The notes beneath the pieces are model-generated. The model saw only the letters and a list, made by a program, of their open reading frames with translations. It ran no database searches and was not told the DNA's origin. A stretch of DNA of 62,235 nt, from positions 1 to 62,235 of the forward strand of contig JAQXJR010000029.1 in assembly GCA_029009055.1 (NCBI GenBank). Direction: 5' to 3'. The translations under genes and the position numbers were made by a program. Each line of letters begins with the position of its first letter. Positions within the stretch are counted from its first letter, which is position 1. Shown here piece after piece: positions 59,533 through 62,235 of the stretch. Origin of the DNA: Eubacteriales bacterium. GTDB taxonomy: Bacteria; Bacillota; Clostridia; Peptostreptococcales; Anaerovoracaceae.

Positions 59533-60918
59533 TCACTTAAGGTCTTTCGTCACCCGACGGAATATCACGTATGAAATTATGGTCGTGCAAAGGTCGGCTA
59601 TGAACTGGGTCCAGATGATGCCGTCCGTCCCGAAGAAGTGGTTCAGTATGACCAGGAGCGGCATGTTGAAGACCAGCTGGCGGACTATAGCCAGCGTCAG
59701 CGATACCTTACCCATGCCGACACCTTCGAAGAAATGCACGTAGTTGAAGCACATGAACATGACTACGGTAGCGACGCACCTGGCCCTCAGGAAATGGGTC
59801 CCCATGGCGACTGTCGCCGGGTCATTTATGAACAGCCTCATAACGTCTCCCGCGAATATCTCATAGAGAAGGATGCTTATGAGGGCGAAGGCTATACCCG
59901 AGTAGCGGGAAGCCTTAAAGACTTTATTCATCCTCTCATAGTTCCCCGCTCCGTAGTTATATCCGGCTATAGGCATCATGCCCTGGCAGATCCCTATGCC
60001 TGTGTTAAGCGGCACGCGCTCAGCCTTAAGGACTATGCCTATGGCAGCCACCGCTATGTCCCCGTGAAGTGACGACAGCTTATCTATGACTATGTTCGTC
60101 GCGTCGAATAGGAACATGGTCAAGCCCGAAGGGATTCCAACAGCGAATATCGAGGCGATACTGCTGCGGGTCGGCTTTGCTTCTGATATAGACATGGACA
60201 GGTAGCCGCGCTTGGAATAAACGGCCATGAAGCCTATGAATACCAGGGCGGACGCGCAGTTAGATATAAGTGTCGCTACAGCCGCGCCTATGATCTCGTG
60301 TCCCTCAGGCAGTATCACGAACATGAACAGCGGATCCAGGGCCACGTTAAGCACGCAGCCGAAACTGGTCGCGAATGCCGCTTCCCTGGATCTTCCTATA
60401 GACCTCACTATGTTATTCAGCGCTATGGTCATGACGGATGGGAGCGAACCCAGTATTATTACGTAGAACGTATACTGTTTAGCGTAGACCGCCGTCTCTT
60501 CGCTAGCTCCCAGGAAGCTGAGCAGCTCGTTTTCTCCCAGCAGCACCGCCACAGAGAATACGAGAGATATCCCTATGGAACCATAGAAGCTGAAGGCCGA
60601 TACCCTCCTGGCTTCTTCAGGCTTTCCCATGCCTAGCAGCCTGGAAATCAAGCTCCCGCCTCCGACTCCGAACACGTGCGCTAAGGCTATGCAAATGTTG
60701 TATACCGGGAACATAAGCGATGCTCCCGCTACCATGTAAGGGTTTCCGGTCCTGCCTATGAAATACGTGTCTGACAGATTATAAATCAGTAAAATCAGCT
60801 GACTCACTATAGCCGGAATCGCCAGTGTCGCCAATGCCTTAGGTACCGGCCAACTCTCGAATAATTCTTTATTAGATACTTTAGATTCTGCTTCTTTACT
60901 CATGACTTCTTCACTCAT
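59533..60918 (-). CDS. MATE family efflux transporter
   Basis: Multidrug/organic cation antiporter of 461 aa with 12 membrane segments in two six-helix halves. PKALATLAIPAIVSQLILLIYNLSDTYFIG is the usual first-helix pattern and the NYGAGNYERMNKVFKAS repeat marks the second half. Coupling ion (Na+ or H+) and substrate unknown; the MepA/DinF-like branch is likely. The start may be ATG 60918 or the in-frame ATG at 60903; a TATAAT on the minus strand at 60926-60931 is so close to 60918 that 60903 would give a more normal leader. The first ~20 residues are acidic and not conserved-looking. Confidence 0.9.
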   Translation of the reverse strand: MSEEVMSKEAESKVSNKELFESWPVPKALATLAIPAIVSQLILLIYNLSDTYFIGRTGNPYMVAGASLMFPVYNICIALAHVFGVGGGSLISRLLGMGKPEEARRVSAFSFYGSIGISLVFSVAVLLGENELLSFLGASEETAVYAKQYTFYVIILGSLPSVMTIALNNIVRSIGRSREAAFATSFGCVLNVALDPLFMFVILPEGHEIIGAAVATLISNCASALVFIGFMAVYSKRGYLSMSISEAKPTRSSIASIFAVGIPSGLTMFLFDATNIVIDKLSSLHGDIAVAAIGIVLKAERVPLNTGIGICQGMMPIAGYNYGAGNYERMNKVFKASRYSGIAFALISILLYEIFAGDVMRLFINDPATVAMGTHFLRARCVATVVMFMCFNYVHFFEGVGMGKVSLTLAIVRQLVFNMPLLVILNHFFGTDGIIWTQFIADLCTTIISYVIFRRVTKDLK

Positions 60919-61127
60919 GATTATGATTATATCTCAATGGAATCAATATTGCACTTCTATATGATGCTCATAATAAACTAAATGTACCTGATATATTTCT
61001 TACGATTTATGACCCAAAGAATTGGTCAAGCACCTGAATAGCTAACCCAAGCCATTATCCATTCCTGGCTCACCATACAAGATAATGTTTCAAAATATTT
61101 TTATATTAACAATTTATAGTATTTGAC

Positions 61128-61155
61128 TTGACATTATGATAATCTCAATTATAAT
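61128..61155 (+). promoter_or_regulatory. Promoter and likely operator of the XRE-ImmA pair
   Basis: TTGACA (61128-61133), 16 bases and TATAAT (61150-61155), then AAAGGAGGA before the ATG. ATTATGATAAT, a perfect 11-base palindrome within the spacer, is a plausible repressor site. The rest of 60919-61127 is AT-rich with no gene visible. Confidence 0.75.
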
Positions 61156-61179
61156 CAAAATTACAAAAGGAGGATAATC

Positions 61180-61512
61180 ATGACAACTAAGAACAACCCT
61201 TTTAGCCAGAGGCTCCGGCTAACATTAAAAGAAAAGCACTTAACACAAAAAGAGCTAGCTGAAAAGGCTGGTGTCACTGAATCAGCTATGTCCCATTATC
61301 TCAAGGGCGATCGGGTACCCAGATCGGCTGTGCTTTCTCGCATTGCAACAGCGCTTGGAACTACTTCTGATTATTTGATGGAAGGAACCCCTCAGAATTC
61401 TTCTGACGAAATTGTATATGCAAAAAGACTGATTGCTCGGAATGCCAAACAGATGACAAATGCAGAAAAAAGAGAAATTTTGAGTATTCTACTTGGAGAC
61501 CAGGATGAATAG
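61180..61512 (+). CDS. XRE-family (Cro/CI-type) transcription regulator
   Basis: Regulator of 110 aa with an N-terminal HTH: LRLTLKEKHLTQKELAEKAG, VTESAMSHYLKGDRVPRSAV, LSRIATALGTTSDYLMEG. The C-terminal ~40 residues (EIVYAKRLIARNAKQMTNAE) are typical of phage/ICE repressors such as ImmR. AT-rich codon use differs from the housekeeping genes. It overlaps the ImmA gene by 8 bases. Expected to repress its own promoter and an element adjacent to the right edge. Confidence 0.9.
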   Translation: MTTKNNPFSQRLRLTLKEKHLTQKELAEKAGVTESAMSHYLKGDRVPRSAVLSRIATALGTTSDYLMEGTPQNSSDEIVYAKRLIARNAKQMTNAEKREILSILLGDQDE

Positions 61513-62059
61513 ACATAAGCGCTTAACTAACGAACAATACGAGTTTATAAAACGAGAAATCGTATACATTTTTGAAAAGTATGAAATTCATTGCATTCCT
61601 ATAAGTGGCTTTGAATTAGCAAGTAAAATAGGTATACATATGATTCCTTATTCATCATTGACTAGAAAACAGCTAGAATCTGCATGTGAGTTGAGCAATG
61701 ATGGCTTTTATCTAGAAACAAAATCCGGGAGAGATTATATTTATTACAATGATAGAATTGCTTATGTACGAATGAATATGACAATCCTTCATGAAATTGG
61801 CCATTGTGTCCTCGATCATGATGGTCAGTCTGATAATGAAGAAGCAGAAGCGAACTTCTTTGCAAAATATGCGATTGCGCCACCACCTTTGGTGGATAAA
61901 ATCAAGCCAGAATGTCCAATAGACATTGCCAATGTATTTCATATTAGTTATGAAGCATCCATATACGCATTGGATTATTATAAAAAATGGCTCGTATATG
62001 GGAATAAGGACTATACGGAATATGAAATGCGACTCCTGAATTTATTCAAAGCTTCCTAA
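61505..62059 (+). CDS. ImmA/IrrE family metallopeptidase
   Basis: Zinc protease of 184 aa that, in ICEBs1 and related phages, cleaves the paired XRE repressor to derepress the element. HEIGH is at residues 96-100 (MTILHEIGHCVLDHD), with the third ligand Glu in NEEAEANFFAKYAI. The C-terminal helix set (IANVFHISYEASIYALDYY) follows. ATG at 61505 with GGAG six bases upstream and overlapping the regulator stop; a TTG at 61493 is less likely. Codon use is AT-rich like its partner. Confidence 0.9.
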   Translation: MNRHKRLTNEQYEFIKREIVYIFEKYEIHCIPISGFELASKIGIHMIPYSSLTRKQLESACELSNDGFYLETKSGRDYIYYNDRIAYVRMNMTILHEIGHCVLDHDGQSDNEEAEANFFAKYAIAPPPLVDKIKPECPIDIANVFHISYEASIYALDYYKKWLVYGNKDYTEYEMRLLNLFKAS

Positions 62060-62102
62060 TATATAAAAATCCCTGCCTATGCTTGTATATGCTAATAATC
62101 AT

Positions 62103-62126
62103 AACCACCAGTGAAACTGGTGGTTT
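62103..62126 (+). terminator. Hairpin terminator after the ImmA gene
   Basis: AACCACCAGT (62103-62112) pairs perfectly with ACTGGTGGTT (62116-62125) around a GAA loop. Only a short T-tract follows, so it may instead belong to the adjacent hairpin cluster. Confidence 0.6.
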
Positions 62127-62132
62127 GTACCA

Positions 62133-62235
62133 GCCCTAAAAGGGCATTTTACTAGCAGCGTCTCAAGGCGCCCCGAAAGATTCCGTCAACCGCATATCTT
62201 CCTCGGGCTGCGCCTAAAGGCGCTCTTTTACTTCT
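62133..62235. mobile_element. Hairpin cluster resembling an IS200/IS605-type end (cut by window)
   Basis: A dense series of short hairpins: GCCCT/AGGGC (62133-62145) followed by ATTTTAC, and GCGCC/GGCGC (62210-62223) followed by TCTTTTAC, with a GCCCCGA/TCGGGC pair between them. Subterminal hairpins beside a TTTTAC-like cleavage sequence are what IS200/IS605 (including TnpB-only) elements carry at their ends. No transposase is inside the window, so this is an inference from structure. Confidence 0.4.

Overview
The window is a chromosomal segment of a low-to-moderate GC Gram-positive anaerobe. EF-P, RNase J, Asp23/Gls24, the PrkC/Stp pair, RsgA, MltG-TrmR-TrhP, QueH and the nusB-xseAB-ispA-dxs-tlyA gene order all point to Bacillota, class Clostridia. 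I infer the class from gene content and order; I cannot name the species. Most genes have strong AGGAGG-type ribosome binding sites and tight spacing or short overlaps. Coding sequence prefers TAAG over CAAG to a striking degree.

Layout. (1) 1-25.2 kb is a dense + strand core: the leuS end, rnj, efp, mltG-trmR-trhP (wall lytic enzyme plus tRNA wobble-uridine hydroxylation/methylation), a CBS/CorC protein, asp23-nusB-tsaD-like-xseA-xseB-ispA-dxs-tlyA, an aminotransferase, then mutS-mutL-miaA-tyrosine recombinase-methionine gamma-lyase-like-TVP38, ending at a strong terminator. (2) 25.2-26.4 kb holds a 0.7-kb structured non-coding stretch and a YneA-like LysM gene whose promoter carries three LexA boxes; no lexA lies beside it. 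(3) 26.4-31.5 kb: an iron alcohol dehydrogenase, a class A PBP, and an unrecognised protein built from six helix-turn-helix-like repeats. (4) 31.6-43.0 kb is a minus-strand housekeeping run: queH, asnA, priA, def, fmt, Zn peptidase, rsmB, stp, prkC, rsgA, rpe (listed in transcription order). (5) 43.1-55.9 kb is accessory and partly decayed: a radical SAM gene, a family of hairpin repeats with a conserved apical core, a TetR-controlled reductase/cupin pair, TSUP exporter, truncated Fic, an alpha/beta hydrolase flanked by direct repeats, arsC with one nonsense codon, an MmeI-like restriction-modification protein with an AT-rich recognition half, a GIY-YIG-like partner, a UvrA/MFS deletion scar, an Spx-like gene, and a palindrome-rich spacer. 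(6) 55.9-60.9 kb: GH2 glycosidase, DUF5052-type lipoprotein, trmL and a MATE transporter. (7) 61.1-62.2 kb: an AT-rich XRE + ImmA/IrrE regulatory pair, then a hairpin cluster that looks like the end of an IS200/IS605-type element, so another mobile region probably begins at the right edge.

The observations most worth checking are the triple-LexA-box YneA-like gene without lexA, the four-copy apical-hairpin repeat family at 44.0-45.6 kb, the six-repeat protein beside the PBP, the mosaic MmeI-like gene, and the TAAG/CAAG bias that separates native from acquired DNA.
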